Assembly: GCA_013398055.1 (NCBI GenBank)
Contig: VZRS01007537.1
Span: forward strand, 1 to 64,000
DNA: 64,000 bases
Direction: 5' to 3'
Origin: Ifrita kowaldi
Lineage: Eukaryota > Chordata > Aves > Passeriformes > Cinclosomatidae
Positions 13,985 to 25,137 of the stretch are shown here, in pieces. The position numbers and the translations under genes are program-made. Position 1 is the stretch's first letter. Each line of letters starts with the position of its first letter. The notes below the pieces were generated by a model, which was not told where the DNA came from, did not search any database, and was given only the letters and a program-made list of their open reading frames with translations.

Positions 13985-14240
13985 CCACTGTTATTTCCGT
14001 TTCTCTATTGGTGATCTTGAAATAAATGTAAAATTGCTGCTGATAAAATCTGAGGATGACACACAAACTGAAGGAGTAACCAATAATGATGGGGACAGAG
14101 TAGTTACACAGAGAGATAGGATGGTGCAGTCTGCAGTGCCCATTTCAATAAAACGCTTTTTGATGTTGCCAAATGCCGAGTCATTCACCTGGATTGCAGG
14201 AAAAGCAGTTTTGACCCAGTCAACTCTTATTCACAGCAGC
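13985..14240 (+). pseudogene. Decayed CR1/L3-type LINE reverse transcriptase fragment
   Basis: On the plus strand the sequence encodes PLLFPF at 13985, then after a frame change IGDLEI near 14009-14026. The next frame reads LLLIKSEDDTQTEGVTNNDGD followed by RVVTQRDRMVQ, and then KRFLMLPNAESFTW. This tracks the LINE RT order PLLFNIFIGDLE, then FADDTKLGGV-N-EDR--LQRDLDR, then KFN--KC--MHLG. It is the palm-domain catalytic region: the second catalytic aspartate pair survives as EDD, with alanine replaced by glutamate. Frameshifts and motif loss mean it is not functional. It lies in the opposite orientation to the fossil at 11.0-11.4 kb, so the two are probably separate insertions. Confidence 0.68.
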
Positions 14241-17200
14241 CCTAGCACAGGATTTGTTTCTTTTTCTTTACTCTTTTTTTTTTCATCTTGAAATATCTCT
14301 TAGGGTAATACATTTGGATCCCATCACTGACTGTTTTGCAAATGGTTTTTTTGCCAGCACAGACTGTTTTTAAGTGGTTGTGTATGTTAGTGTTAGCCTC
14401 TTACGGGTGAGGGTGACAGTGTTGTACCAGCAGTGAGTGAATCAGAGTCGGTGGAGGTGACTATTGAGACCTACTCTGTGCTCAGCACATGCCACTCTGC
14501 TGCTGACAATGCCCTTCTCCTTGTGTGCTTTTCCTACCTGGGGGCAAGCTGATTAAAGCGGCTCACATCTTCCCCGAGCTTGGCGCTCTGCTTGTGACTA
14601 AAGATTCATACATTGGCTGATAAATTACACCGAGTCAAATGTGCATTTAAAGTTACTTGAAGCACTTTCTTGGACAACTGCCCTTCCCAGTTCATTATTT
14701 GGGCATTCTCGTACCATCTGTCCAAGCCACGAGCCCAGCTTACTGCAGCTGGGTCTTCATTAATAGGCTCTCAAGATTCAGTCTTCATGCTGCGAGGTTT
14801 GAAGGGTGATTAGCATCTCCCACTGTCTTGGGCAGGGGAGGGAAAGTCACAGTAGCAGAACTTCTCCAGCTTGTACTTGCTTTACAGCATCAAAACCTCA
14901 TATTTGTATAGAATAATGTAAAGACAATACAGGGGGAGTCTATTTCCAGATAATTATTAGCAGTATCTTGATTTCATGCAGGATCGTGAGTGAAAGTCAA
15001 AGATCTTAACAGAAAAGTTGTACGTATGAAGATGGATCCATTGACAGATGCTCTATTTTAGTAGTTTTTTCCTCCTCCAAATCAAATATCACATACTCTA
15101 ATATAAGCCCACAAAGTCTTGTGGAATATTTTATGGTCACAGATTTAGAGTACATTGTCTCCACATCACTTTTCATGGATCACTCCACCAGGCAGATGTC
15201 AACCAGAATGCTGGACTCAAGTCCTGACTTGCAGGACTGGTCAGCTCCCCCCATCACTTCAAGATGCTCCTCTACATGCTCATGGCACCCCACTGAACAC
15301 ATTGAAAAAGCTCCTGCCACTAAGCTTGTGAGAGTTGATGAGATCACAACCTGGGAAAACAGTTAGCTTTATTAAAATAGGGTCTTGAATATTGAACCAA
15401 TTTCTCAGATGTGCTTCTCTTGTCGTTAACCCTGACAGATCAATGGGTTTAAATTTCTTTTTCTAATGGGCTAAGCAGGCTTTGATAAAAAACAAATGTA
15501 TCTGTGAAATACTCTCTCTTTCTTTCCAGGAGACTGCTTCTTCATACATACCCAGCTACAAATATCATAGTGATTGTTAAAGAAGTTTTTTCCCCCTGTG
15601 ATGGTTTCATATCAAAAGGAATGAGATACTGCTAATTGTACTATAAACATGCATCTTTCAGAACGTTTTTAGTGGATTATATACTGCCTTCTCCTCCCCC
15701 TGCTGAGTAATCAATGATATAAGTATACCTGCATTTGGACTCTTTTTTTAACCACCTGAACCTGCAGGTTGTTCCCTTCTTGCTGCACTAGAAGGGAAAG
15801 CAGAGTGTAAAATTAATTTTTGTGGTGCTAGCAACCAAGGAGTTAGGCCACTTTCCCTAAAAGTCCCCAGCCTATGGATGTTGTTTCAGGTCTCTTTACA
15901 GGAGTACAGATGAGTATGACAAGAACTATAAAGGAAACACGAACCTGCTTCATGTGGTGATGTGGTGAAAAATTAGATGCCTCTGGAGAGCTGGACCTGA
16001 ACTGCTGTTCCAAGGTTATGGGGGCTCCATTTTGCCGCTGCCTTCACCAGCCTGTGAGAAAGAAACAGGTACAGTCTCCTTAGCAAGAATGACCCAGCAG
16101 GGCAGAAGTCTTTTCAGGCTCTCACTTCTTCCAGCTCTTTTTAGCAGATGTCAAGGAAATTGCATCTGACCATCAGCAAAGAGCCTGGGGGACTTCCCAC
16201 ATGCTGCTCCTTCTCTCTGAAGCTGATGATTGTGTGGATGACTACCTCTGCCCTCTTCTCCCTTGGGATAAAACTGCCTGAGCTCCTACTTAGGGCTCCT
16301 CTGAGGGGCCTCCTGGGCTTGCTCTGTCCAGTCTCATGACCCCCAGCAAGCAGTAGTGGAACAGGAGTTTCTGGGTCATTTCATTTTGCTGGGGATCTTG
16401 TATGACCCGGGTTAGTGCCAGAACCTGCCCTTAGGCAAGGGTATGGGGTAGGGAACAGGAAAGTGCATGGCAAAGGGACATGAGGCTCAGATGACAGACA
16501 CATAAGGAGTGATTTTCAATTTTGCTATGTCCCCTTCTCTGACTCTTGTTTGGGGCTCTCATTGCCCGTGACCACCTGTACCATTTCAGCAGCTGACACC
16601 AAGGCTGGGCATGTGGTGCCTTTGCACCACAGTGGACTTTGCATGCAGACTTGGGGCAATGAGAAATAAAGGATGAATTTGGCTTGTCCTCGCAGTGTTG
16701 GCCTCTCTGCGGTAGAGAAATTTCAACATCTGTAAATAATTCTGTCCTCCAGAGAACTGATTGCCTGTATTGCATTATCTGTGAAAAATTCTTGCCCCAA
16801 AACCTTATTTGTGGCTCCATTAACCTAAAGAACTCGTCTGAATGCTCCATTTGCCTTTTAAATAAAGAACAAGTGATTGCTGAGGACTCACATCCCTATC
16901 ATTTTGTGTTGCTTTCCTCATTATGAGAGGAACATAAGGGTCCCCAATCATTATTTCTGACTCTGTCATTAGCAAAGGTCTGGAAAGCGTGTTTTCACTC
17001 CATTAGCCTTCAGAAATAAAAAGAATGATTGCATAAGTCGAGAATAATTATTTCAACCAGCTCTTCTCAATGTATTGCTGTGGAACAGGCTGGGGTCTAA
17101 ACAGGAGCTGACAAATTAATTTATATTATTTCTATTTTCCAGAAAAAACACCATGTTCAGGACTGATTTAGCAATACAAACGGCTTTATTTGTGGTTTAA

Positions 17201-20200
17201 TGTACTTCTCTGGTCACTTATGACAAACATCAGGAAGCTGATATTTTCCTTCAGGATGTCTGCCAGGATTCCTGCGATTTACCCCTGGAAGAGTGGCAGA
17301 ACAGAGATACCCAGATCCGTCACAGTCGTTTTGTTTCTCAGAAGTGTGTGGATACTTACATTAATCAGGACTGACTTCCTTCTATAATGACACCCTTCTG
17401 TGATGATGTTGAAGTTCACAGTTATATGATGGCATGTGAGTCCAGGCATGGTCCAGATGATCTGAACAGGGCCCTTTCCATGTTCAGAGCAATTTCTTCT
17501 TTGCTTTAAAGAAATGACGGAATGTCCCCACCTTTCTTTCTTTAAAAGACTAAAATGCAGCCATTTTTCTTCTAGATACAGTATTAAAAATTGCTGGACC
17601 TCTGATGAGATCTGTAATTCCTTACCGAGACGTGCTTGCCACAAAGCAGGGCTCATGCAGGACAGCCTCTTTCATGGTGTCTTCAAATGAGACAGTGTGA
17701 GCGCACAGGAGAGGACAGTGAGTTGGGGCCAGAGAGATGGAGCCTGTCCCACCACTGCTTGTTGTGAGCAGAGACAAGCTGCTTCACAGTGCCTTGAATC
17801 AGCTTGTCCAACAGCAAAAGAAGGCAATAGGCAGTAGGATGATATGATGATTCAGTCTTGGATAGAAAGTGCTATAGAAGAAGCATTATTTCTTATTTTG
17901 ACTGAAAATGTTCTTATACTGCTGGAGATAGCAAAGTTAATTACAATGCAACTGAGAGCTTGTAGTGAAACTGGATTGAAGATTATTTAGTCCCCTTTTC
18001 CAACTGATATAGACTTTTAAATCTTTTCTTTAAAATTACTAATGAGCCAATTGGCATGAAGGAAAGCATCTCATATAGATCCATGCATCTCCTTTCACTG
18101 CAAGTTTCTCAATGGGAGTCTTTGGTGGAGGTAGGAAAGATCACATTCTCCTTGTCAGTGAAAAGTTGTGAGCTGTTGTACTTTTTTTTTAACAGGTGTG
18201 TGGTTGCCAAATGAGATGTGGATTGCAGCTTGAAAACATAGGTATTCTGTGCACAAAAGGCATTCAATAAGAGACAAAGGTGATAAGTATAGAAAGAAAA
18301 ACCCAGGTGATACTGTGAATCACGACACTGTGCCAGAATTCTATGTTAATTGCACACCTTGTTTTCCTCACCTCTGAGTGTGCTAGCACCTATGAGAGGA
18401 AAGAGTTCAAAAGCTTGACTCCAGGAAACCCACAGAAAGCCTGCAGTAACTCACACTTCACTATTAATGCAAATCATAATCTGAAAGACAAAGAAAGACG
18501 TCCTCTCTCTGACAGTGCTGTAAAACAATTATTATGGTCTCTTTCTCCTCTGAACAATCTTCATGGAAACCTAGCCAGGGCATCTAAGATAGAAGAGTCC
18601 TCTGACCAGTAGTGTAAAACAGGCAGCGTCAGTCCTGAGACAAGGAATTCATCTTAGCCTTGAGACTGACCTGAACTTTCAAGGATCTGAGCCCAGGCAT
18701 GCAAAGAATAACAATTGGTACATGCCATAGTAGCTTGTAAAAGCAGGCACTGTAGGAGCTGACACAACCATCACTTTTCCTGGAAGATTCATGGTAGAGG
18801 TAAAGCCTCATCAAAATAGCCCAGAGAAACAATGGGGTATGCCTAGGGAGCTGTGAGATACGGCCCGACCTACATGAGAAGAACCTTCATCCCAGCCCAG
18901 AACTGTGACAGTGACACATAGGGTGAGGAGGTGTTTTGAAGCACTTGGGTGATAAGCACCCAGAGCTCCTGATAGACATCAAGGCTAGAATTACCACCAG
19001 ATAAAGTAGAGTGGAAGTAAAAGGGCAAGATGAGGAGAGGAACACCATGTTAAGGGCTTCTAGAAGGGCTGTGACATGGACCTGCAGGTTCCCATCTTCA
19101 GGTTGCAGGACAGGCCTCTATGAGCTACCTCTACTGGGAAAGTCACATACTGGGTTGCTGAAACACGCTTGCTGAAACGTGGCTGTGTTGTAATTAATAA
19201 ATACACTAATAGAGTCTTCATTGCATTATTAGGACACTTAGAACTTACTCTGGGAAACCTTTCAACTCCATTGAATCCACCTTTGCCACAAGATAAAGTG
19301 CTGCTCATAATAGGCTCATTAACATGCAGACTGCAGTTCAGCCCCATCCATTAACAGCTGGCAGGCAGGAGTTTCCAGAAAGACCCCAAGAAACATTTTC
19401 CCTGACCAGGGGCTGGCTTCCTCAGCACGTCTGTTAGTCCTGTGCGGGATGTTTCATGACAGGGAGCTTTTCTGCTATCTTCCCTGTGTCATTTAAATGT
19501 ACTGCCAAGACCAGCTACAAACAGTTAGGGATCTGGAAGAATCTGCCAGGAGTTCCCACCCTGCTGCCGGGGTCTTTGTTTGACTCAAAAGCTGCCATAA
19601 GCAGAAGATGCCAGCCCCATGCAATAGCCATGGGCATTTTCCACCTCTCTCCCGCTTGGCTGACTCTCATTTAGGGCCCAAGTGTCAGCTGCTCTGATTA
19701 AGTGCATTAGAGCCAGGTGTGATGATTAACAGTGAATGATAGCAATGGCATTTCAGTGGTTGCTAATAGGCTTCCAAACTTAATCTCTCACGCTCTCACA
19801 GAGATAAAGAATAGATAATTCTTCCAGCAACAATGATTACACAGTAAAGTTTGCATTTGCTCTGTGCTGATGAGCTATGGCGCCTGGTTTCACCCAGTGG
19901 CACTTTTGAGACCCCAGGGCTGGGGGTGGTGCCAGCTCAGGATTTCACGGATTTCTGAAGTCTTGCAGGTCTGTCTCCTGGAGCAGGGAATTAATGTCTT
20001 TGTTCTTTCCTTCTTTCTAAAGCCCAGATCTCCAGCCAGCATCTGTTAGGGAAATGCAAACCAAGGGAAACTGAAGTTGTCCCTAAGTAATCTATCTGAG
20101 CTTACAACTTCCGGACAAAACTCACAACTTTAGGGCACAGTTTATTTATTTGAGTTCTGAGGATTGTCATTCTGGGTCTGGCACATTCACAGTAGGGGAG

Positions 20201-22758
20201 AGAGCTATAAAACTATCACTGGGCTATGAGGCTCAGCAGAGAAGCTAGACTGGGCTGTAAGGATGACTTTCTAAACACTGAGAGCAGCTTTTCTGAATGA
20301 GATGAAAATCTGTCAGTGACTGAAGTAAATGAGAAGCTTGACGTGAAGATTTGCGACTTCAAGGTGTTGCATTTTAGCAGCTTGAGTGCCAGGACACCGG
20401 GACTTAACAGTCCACTCAAGCACAGATTCAATGAGGAGCTGAGCTTCGATGAAACTTTCTACTGGATAGGATCCATGGACCAAAGCAGACTGGGTTCAAC
20501 AGTGCAAAGCTCCTGCTGAAATGGTAAATGAAACATGGGCAGCCTGCTTTGTTTTAGGACAGTGCCTGCCATGAGAAAACCCTCAATCCCTCAGACCTGT
20601 CCAACATCCCACGGTGCAGACAGCAGTGGGCAAGGCACTGTGTCACTGGAATGAATGAGTGTCACACAGCTCTGTATTTCAGGAGTTACTGTTTGCTGCT
20701 CAAATTCTTACAAAAGAAAAACTGTTTCTTTTTTTAATTTCAATTTAAGTCTTGCCTGTGTTGCTCCTGATCTGCCTGGCAGGAGGCCAGTTCTTTCAAA
20801 GATGTTTCGCACGTTCCTCTTGACCAGCCCTAAATTCAAGGTCTAGAACAAGAACTGTACAACCTAGTGGTGCATTCAGTGAGAAAACTCTAGTTTCAGG
20901 GAAGGCAGGACAGCTAAACAGAGTATACATCCCACTGGTAGAGCATTATGTGATTTAGTGGACAAACAGCAAGACATTATGCTTAGGTTTTACAGCTGCT
21001 AAATGTGTTAGCCCTTAAACAAACATCTAATGGGACTTTAGGCCTTGATTATTTTGAAACATCAGGCTTCAGAGGAGAGTAATTTTCTTTTAACATCTAG
21101 CATTGTGTCTTCAGGATGAGGGATATTATTCAAAAAAGTCAAAGCAGGGTTTATCCCTGATGTATTGAGCCTCATTCAATTTGGTTTTTTGCATTTTCTC
21201 GGGCACTGAATTCCTCCTCCATTTCACTCTGCCTCTGGTATCTCAGCTGTTCACATTTCCTTGCTCAGGCTTCATGAAAAGAACCCAAGACGCAGATTTT
21301 GGTGAAACCAAGAGAATTTGAAATTAACTCCACCTTTTTCGGAGAAAATATTGTATCTGTGTCTTGAACTATGCTTTGTTGTAGCAGCATGGCACAGTTC
21401 CTGTAATCACGTCTTACCGGTTTGTTGAGCCCCTATTTTCATAGCAACTGTATCCCTACAGATGTCCCACACAGGAAACAAAACATGCTCATTATAATCA
21501 CAGTTGGGCTGTCCTGAACCCCTCTTTGAAAATCAAAGCAGTTCAATTATTCTTTTTACTCTTCATTTTTACACATTTCTGTATTGCTGGTTTTATCTGG
21601 GATACAATATGGTCATCCAAATACAGGTCAGGGTTGGGAATTACTCCAGGTTTATTTCTTATAAAATATTGAAACACTTCACTAGGTTTTGGCACTGCAT
21701 TATCTCTTTTTGAAGAACTATTTTTTTTTCTTCCAGCTGCATCTAACATCTTCTTACCTAGCACACATCATACCCTGAGTGGCTTTAACTCACTAAGATG
21801 GCAGAAACCACCCCAGAAATTAGGATCATATCCTGCCAGGCTAATGATTCATAGAGTTCACTGGAGGGTTTGGTAAGCAGCAATAATGGGCTCAAAGGGC
21901 CGGGAGAAGGAGAGGTTAGCTCACAGGATCAGGAGAAGTGGAGAGGTAAAGAAAGACAAGGGGGTGAGGAAGATGATCCCTTCCTTTGAGCAGCAAAGGC
22001 TGTGTGGGCTCAGCTGACCGTGTACCAAGACCTGGTTTCACCCATGGCAGAGCAAGTTCAGTATCTCCTTCTGGACACATGGTTCATTTGGAAAAGCTAT
22101 TTATTTTTCAAGGGGAAAAGATATTTTTTTAAATTTCTGAGATGCTATTAGAGACAAATAGCAGTGCTACCTGCACACCCCTCTTCCCCCTTCCCTTTGC
22201 AGAGTCACAGGCTGTTCTTGTTTACAGGTGGCATCTGAGAGGCTCTGAGGTCTGTGTGTAGAGTCAGTTTAGCACATATAACCGCTCAGACTTTTCTTCA
22301 TTCTAATTGATCTGCAATTCTTTTTGTATAACTGGGGAAGCAAAATGCCTCTATCTCAATAAAACTCTGCTTCCCACACTTGGTCCTCCAAGGTTTAAAT
22401 TTATTGTGTGTACTTTGTTCCTGCCCAGGCTTCTCCTCAACACCCCACATTGTCTATTACTGCGTATAAAAATGATCTGTGTTGACACAGGACCGAGTGG
22501 GCACTTTGTATTATCAGCTCCAGCATTTGCCTTTGTGCTTTATTTCATGCAACAAAAGCGTAATTCACAGCAAGGTGATTTCTTGAAAGGTTTTCTACTG
22601 ACAATTTGTCCAAAAAGAGATGCTGCTAGAGAAGACAGAGAAGTGTGTTTCTTCAACCCATTCAGCAAAGTTACTGAGGAAATCACTCAAGGCTTTGATG
22701 CTACTGCTATGGTCTGAGGTGCATGTTGCACTTTCTGGGCTCCTGGTCCCATTGGTAT
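14241..22758. other. Unique non-coding DNA, possible conserved elements
   Basis: About 8.5 kb with no recognisable exon. The stretch at roughly 14550-14830 has the even composition and homeodomain-type ATTA/TAAT cores often seen in vertebrate conserved non-coding elements, but this cannot be shown from one sequence. Open frames are short, overlapping and unrecognised. Confidence 0.5.
14550..14830. promoter_or_regulatory. Possible conserved non-coding element (weak)
   Basis: A roughly 280-bp stretch of high sequence complexity with several homeodomain-like TAAT/ATTA cores (gattaaag, gataaatta, cattaatag, gattagc) and no repeat signature or open frame. Such composition is typical of developmental enhancers, but it is also seen by chance. 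The call is inference only and needs cross-species alignment. Confidence 0.2.
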
Positions 22759-22780
22759 TTCATGAAAGAAAAGGAAATCT
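22759..22780 (+). repeat. Left terminal inverted repeat of the T-rich block
   Basis: This 22-bp end pairs with 23885-23906 in inverted orientation, with 20 of 22 positions matching. No convincing target-site duplication is visible outside the two ends. Confidence 0.6.
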
Positions 22781-22973
22781 CACTAATTCAATGAGTATTA
22801 TTTCGGCCAGTTTCAGTCCACTTCACAGCACTTCATGTCATCCCATTCATTTTAAATGTTTTCACTTCATTTCAGAATTTTTTATTTTGATTGTCGTCTA
22901 TTTCATCATTAATATTAAACAAAATTCCTCTCCTGTGTGTTCTGTTCATTTTGTTTCCTGATTTGGAAATTTC

Positions 22974-23018
22974 ATTTCCTTTCATGAAATGAAGAATTTT
23001 CATTTCATGAAAGGAAAG
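22974..23018. repeat. Inverted repeat at junction of units 1 and 2
   Basis: A 20-base arm at 22974-22993 is matched in reverse complement by 22999-23018 at 19 of 20 positions, with a 5-base spacer. The arms resemble the outer ends of the block, as if a right end and a left end met here. Confidence 0.75.
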
Positions 23019-23105
23019 GAAAGGAAATCTTGCTCTTTCAATGAGTACTATTTCTGCAAGTTTTGGTACATTTCACTTCATGTCATCCCATTCCATTTAA
23101 TTCTT

Positions 23106-23155
23106 CTCATTTCATTTCATTTCATTTCATTTCATTTCATTTCATAATTTTATTT
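23106..23155 (+). repeat. (TTCAT)n microsatellite
   Basis: About nine uninterrupted copies of the pentamer TTCAT lie within unit 2 of the tandem block. The same pentamer occurs singly throughout the block, so this looks like local expansion of a motif already in the unit. Confidence 0.9.
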
Positions 23156-23385
23156 TTTTTTTAACATTACATTTCATTTCATCGTAATTTCTCCTCTATC
23201 TATTCGTTTCACTTTGTTCCCCAATTTTGAGATTTCAATGAGTATCACTGCAGCAACATTTGGATCTTTTAACTGCACCTCAGGTCATCCCATTCCATTT
23301 AAATGTTTTCCTTTAATTTCAGAATTTTCTTCTTTTCTTTTCGATTGCTTTTCATTTCATTGTAATTCTTCTCCTTTGTGTTCAG

Positions 23386-23469
23386 TTCAGTTCATTCCCT
23401 GATTTCGAGATTTCATTTCATTCGTTTCGTGAAATGAAGATTCTTCTCGAAATCAAGGAACGAACTGAA
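23386..23469. repeat. Inverted repeat at junction of units 3 and 4
   Basis: Arms of 25 bases at 23386-23410 and 23445-23469 match in reverse complement with two mismatches. A 34-base centre contains a further short ttcatttc/gaaatgaa pair. The right arm is an inverted copy of the 'cctgatttcgaga' end of unit 3, so the unit end is partly repeated backwards here. Confidence 0.75.
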
Positions 23470-23884
23470 ATGGACAGACTGGACAGGACATATGATGAAA
23501 GGAAATGCTATTAAAAACAGAAATGAAATCTCACTAATTCAATGAGTATAATTTTGGCCAGTTTTGGTCCACTTCACTGCACTTCATGTCATCCCATTCC
23601 ATTAAATTGTTTCCATTTCATTTCAGAATTTTTGCGGTTGTCTTCAATTGCAATATATTTCAACATAATACGTCTCCTGTGTGTTCGTTTCACTTCGTTC
23701 CCTGATTTTGAGATTTCATTAAGTATCATTTTGGCAACTTTCAGAACTTTTCACTACACCTCATATCATCCCATTCCATTTATATGTTGTCTCTTAATTC
23801 CAGAATTTTCTTTTTTTTTTTTTAATTGGAATTAATTTCATCATAATTCCTCCTCTGTTTGTTTCACTTCATTCCTTGATTTCA

Positions 23885-23906
23885 AGATTTCATTTCCTTT
23901 CATGAA
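23885..23906 (-). repeat. Right terminal inverted repeat of the T-rich block
   Basis: Inverted partner of 22759-22780 (20 of 22 bases). Unique-looking sequence begins directly after it. Confidence 0.6.
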
Positions 23907-23988
23907 TCATAATTGGGATGGGGAACTACCCCTCTTTTCATGGTTCTGGGGGCCGTGGCAGTAAGCAGCAGTATTTCATCTGAGCCCT

Positions 23989-24946
23989 CTGAGATCACAA
24001 TCAGCCTCTGACCTGCTCTGCCTTTCCTGCAGCCTACCTGCACACCAGGCTTGCTGGTCCTCACCAGCCCACGTTGTGCCACTCCAAGCAGGGATGTGCA
24101 CTGTTCTCTCTTCTGCAGCAGCAGTCTTTCCACTGCTGCTGGCTGAACGGTTTTTAATTATCCTCCTTGGACTTTTGTGCACCATAATCAACAGTTAATT
24201 ACAAACAATCAGACAAATTGGTGATCTAGGAAGTAGAGGAGAGTGACAGAGGGGAGCACGGACTAAAGCAGGAGCCGACTCCAGTGATGGGCACGGCTGA
24301 TGGCAAACAGCTGTTTGGAGTACAGGGGGCTCAGTGGAAGAGGGGCTGCAGTGAAAGCCAAAGCATCTCTTCTTTCCTCCGTCCCTGAAGCATCTTCACT
24401 TTGCAACTCGCTTCTGGCACATCACCTCCCTTGTAAGACAATACAGCTTGGTTTTGCTGGCAGCATTGTTCGATCCCACTAGTCTGTGGAAAAAACAACT
24501 CACTGGAGGATGGCAAATAAGGAGACTTAAAAGTCACAGCACCAAGCCTTACAGAGTTCTAGAAGTGTTTGGACAATGATCTCAGGCACATGGTGTGGTT
24601 CTTGGGGCTGTCCTGTGCAGGGCCAGGAGCTGCACTTCAGTAATATTTGTGGGTCCCTTCCAACTCAGGATATTCTATGACTGTATGATAAAGTAGCAGC
24701 AACACTGCTGTTTTCCCTGTAGCTATCCAAATGTTGCATAGCATCTCAGAAGAGTCCTGCCTGGCTGGACGTGAGCTGCAGGAAGGTGAAGGACTTGAAG
24801 AGATGGCCCCAGCATGTGGGGCAATCCCAGCTACGGAACAATCTTTCCTGGAGGATGAGACAAGCACAGGACAGAGCTCCTGTGCCCAAAGCTGGTATTT
24901 TACTCCCAGGGCACAACGGCCGCCATGTTTTAGCTTTTGCCACACG
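23989..24946 (+). repeat. 958-bp duplicated segment, copy A
   Basis: This stretch recurs at 25138-26095 at a constant offset of 1149 bases. I saw no differences where I compared them, and open frames inside the two copies translate identically. The copy ends directly at the N at 24947. It contains unique sequence plus a CR1 3' end. Near-perfect identity means either a very recent tandem duplication or, more likely given the N at the junctions, a false duplication from assembly. Confidence 0.95.
24545..24690 (+). repeat. CR1 LINE 3' end, sense (in copy A)
   Basis: The sequence follows the CR1 3' end closely: ttacagagttctagaagtg, tttggacaatgatctcagg, cacatggtgtggttcttgg, ggctgtcctgtgcagggcc, then gggtcccttccaactcagg and the terminal tattctatgactgtatgata. 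It is a 5'-truncated dead copy of about 146 bp. It is less decayed than the fragment at 2.46 kb, suggesting a younger insertion. Confidence 0.93.
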
Positions 24947-24947
24947 N
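24947..24947. other. Single N at end of copy A
   Basis: An isolated ambiguous base placed exactly at the end of the duplicated segment and immediately before a GC-rich TCCCG array. It probably marks a joined assembly gap rather than one uncertain base. Confidence 0.85.
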
Positions 24948-24974
24948 TCCCGTCCCGTCCCGTCCCGTCCCGTC
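24948..24974 (+). repeat. (TCCCG)n array, strong G-quadruplex potential on minus strand
   Basis: Five TCCCG pentamers are followed by TCCCC, giving six C-runs of three or more separated by two bases. The minus strand therefore reads as repeated GGGAC, a canonical G-quadruplex pattern. The GC-rich tract continues to about 25050. Confidence 0.9.
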
Positions 24975-25082
24975 CCCGGGCCGCGCTCCGGGCGCTCCCT
25001 AAATCACAGCCCTGCTCCCGCCGCCTGCCCTTGTGCTGCTTTCCCGGCGCCTGAAATATTAATTAAGGGAAGGGGAAAGAAG

Positions 25083-25109
25083 AAAAAAAAAAAAAAAAAA
25101 AAAAAAAAA
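25083..25109 (+). repeat. Poly(A) run of 27
   Basis: An uninterrupted A homopolymer within the N-bounded fragment. It might be a retroposon tail, a microsatellite, or a basecalling artefact next to a gap. No retroposon body is recognisable upstream. Confidence 0.85.
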
Positions 25110-25136
25110 GGCCCTTTTCAAATGGCCCCCTATTTT

Positions 25137-25137
25137 N
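25137..25137. other. Single N at start of copy B
   Basis: An isolated ambiguous base immediately before the second copy of the duplicated segment; a probable assembly join. Confidence 0.85.

Larger units (their letters stand above)
22759..23906. repeat. T-rich tandem block of five diverged units within inverted repeats
   Basis: Five related units start at about 22770, 23022, 23231, 23527 and 23711. Each opens with a 'caatgagtat'-like core (22790, 23039, 23234, 23540, 23717), followed by 'catcccattccatt', 'ttcagaatttt', 'ctcctgtgtgttc' and 'cctgattttgag'. Units 1 and 4 are closest to each other (both have ctcactaattcaatgag and ggccagtt). Units 3 and 5 form a second type (gatttca-t-agtatca). 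Units 2-3 and 4-5 are joined head to tail, whereas 1|2 and 3|4 are separated by hairpin-like junctions. The whole block is bounded by a 22-bp inverted repeat. I do not recognise the family. It could be a local satellite, or nested or tandem copies of a small non-autonomous transposon with inverted ends. Confidence 0.75.
24948..25136. other. 189-bp GC-rich island between two Ns (misplaced fragment?)
   Basis: A GC-rich, CpG-rich first part (about 14 CpGs by hand count in 24948-25060) is followed by AT-rich sequence, a 27-base A run and 27 more bases ending at the N at 25137. It shares no sequence with either flank and separates two copies of the same 958-bp segment. It is probably part of the CpG island seen again at 26096-26400, placed wrongly or only partly assembled. 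Confidence 0.6.

Noticed and set aside
20316..20519. Possible LINE-like frame (ICDFKVLHFS resembles KC-VLHLG)
   Set aside because: A single short motif with no second RT block in order; chance cannot be excluded.
22759..23906. CRISPR-like array
   Set aside because: Units are long and diverged, without short identical repeats and unique spacers, and the DNA is vertebrate.
25083..25109. Retroposed gene tail
   Set aside because: No coding or transcript body can be recognised upstream of the A run, and it lies in a doubtful assembly fragment.
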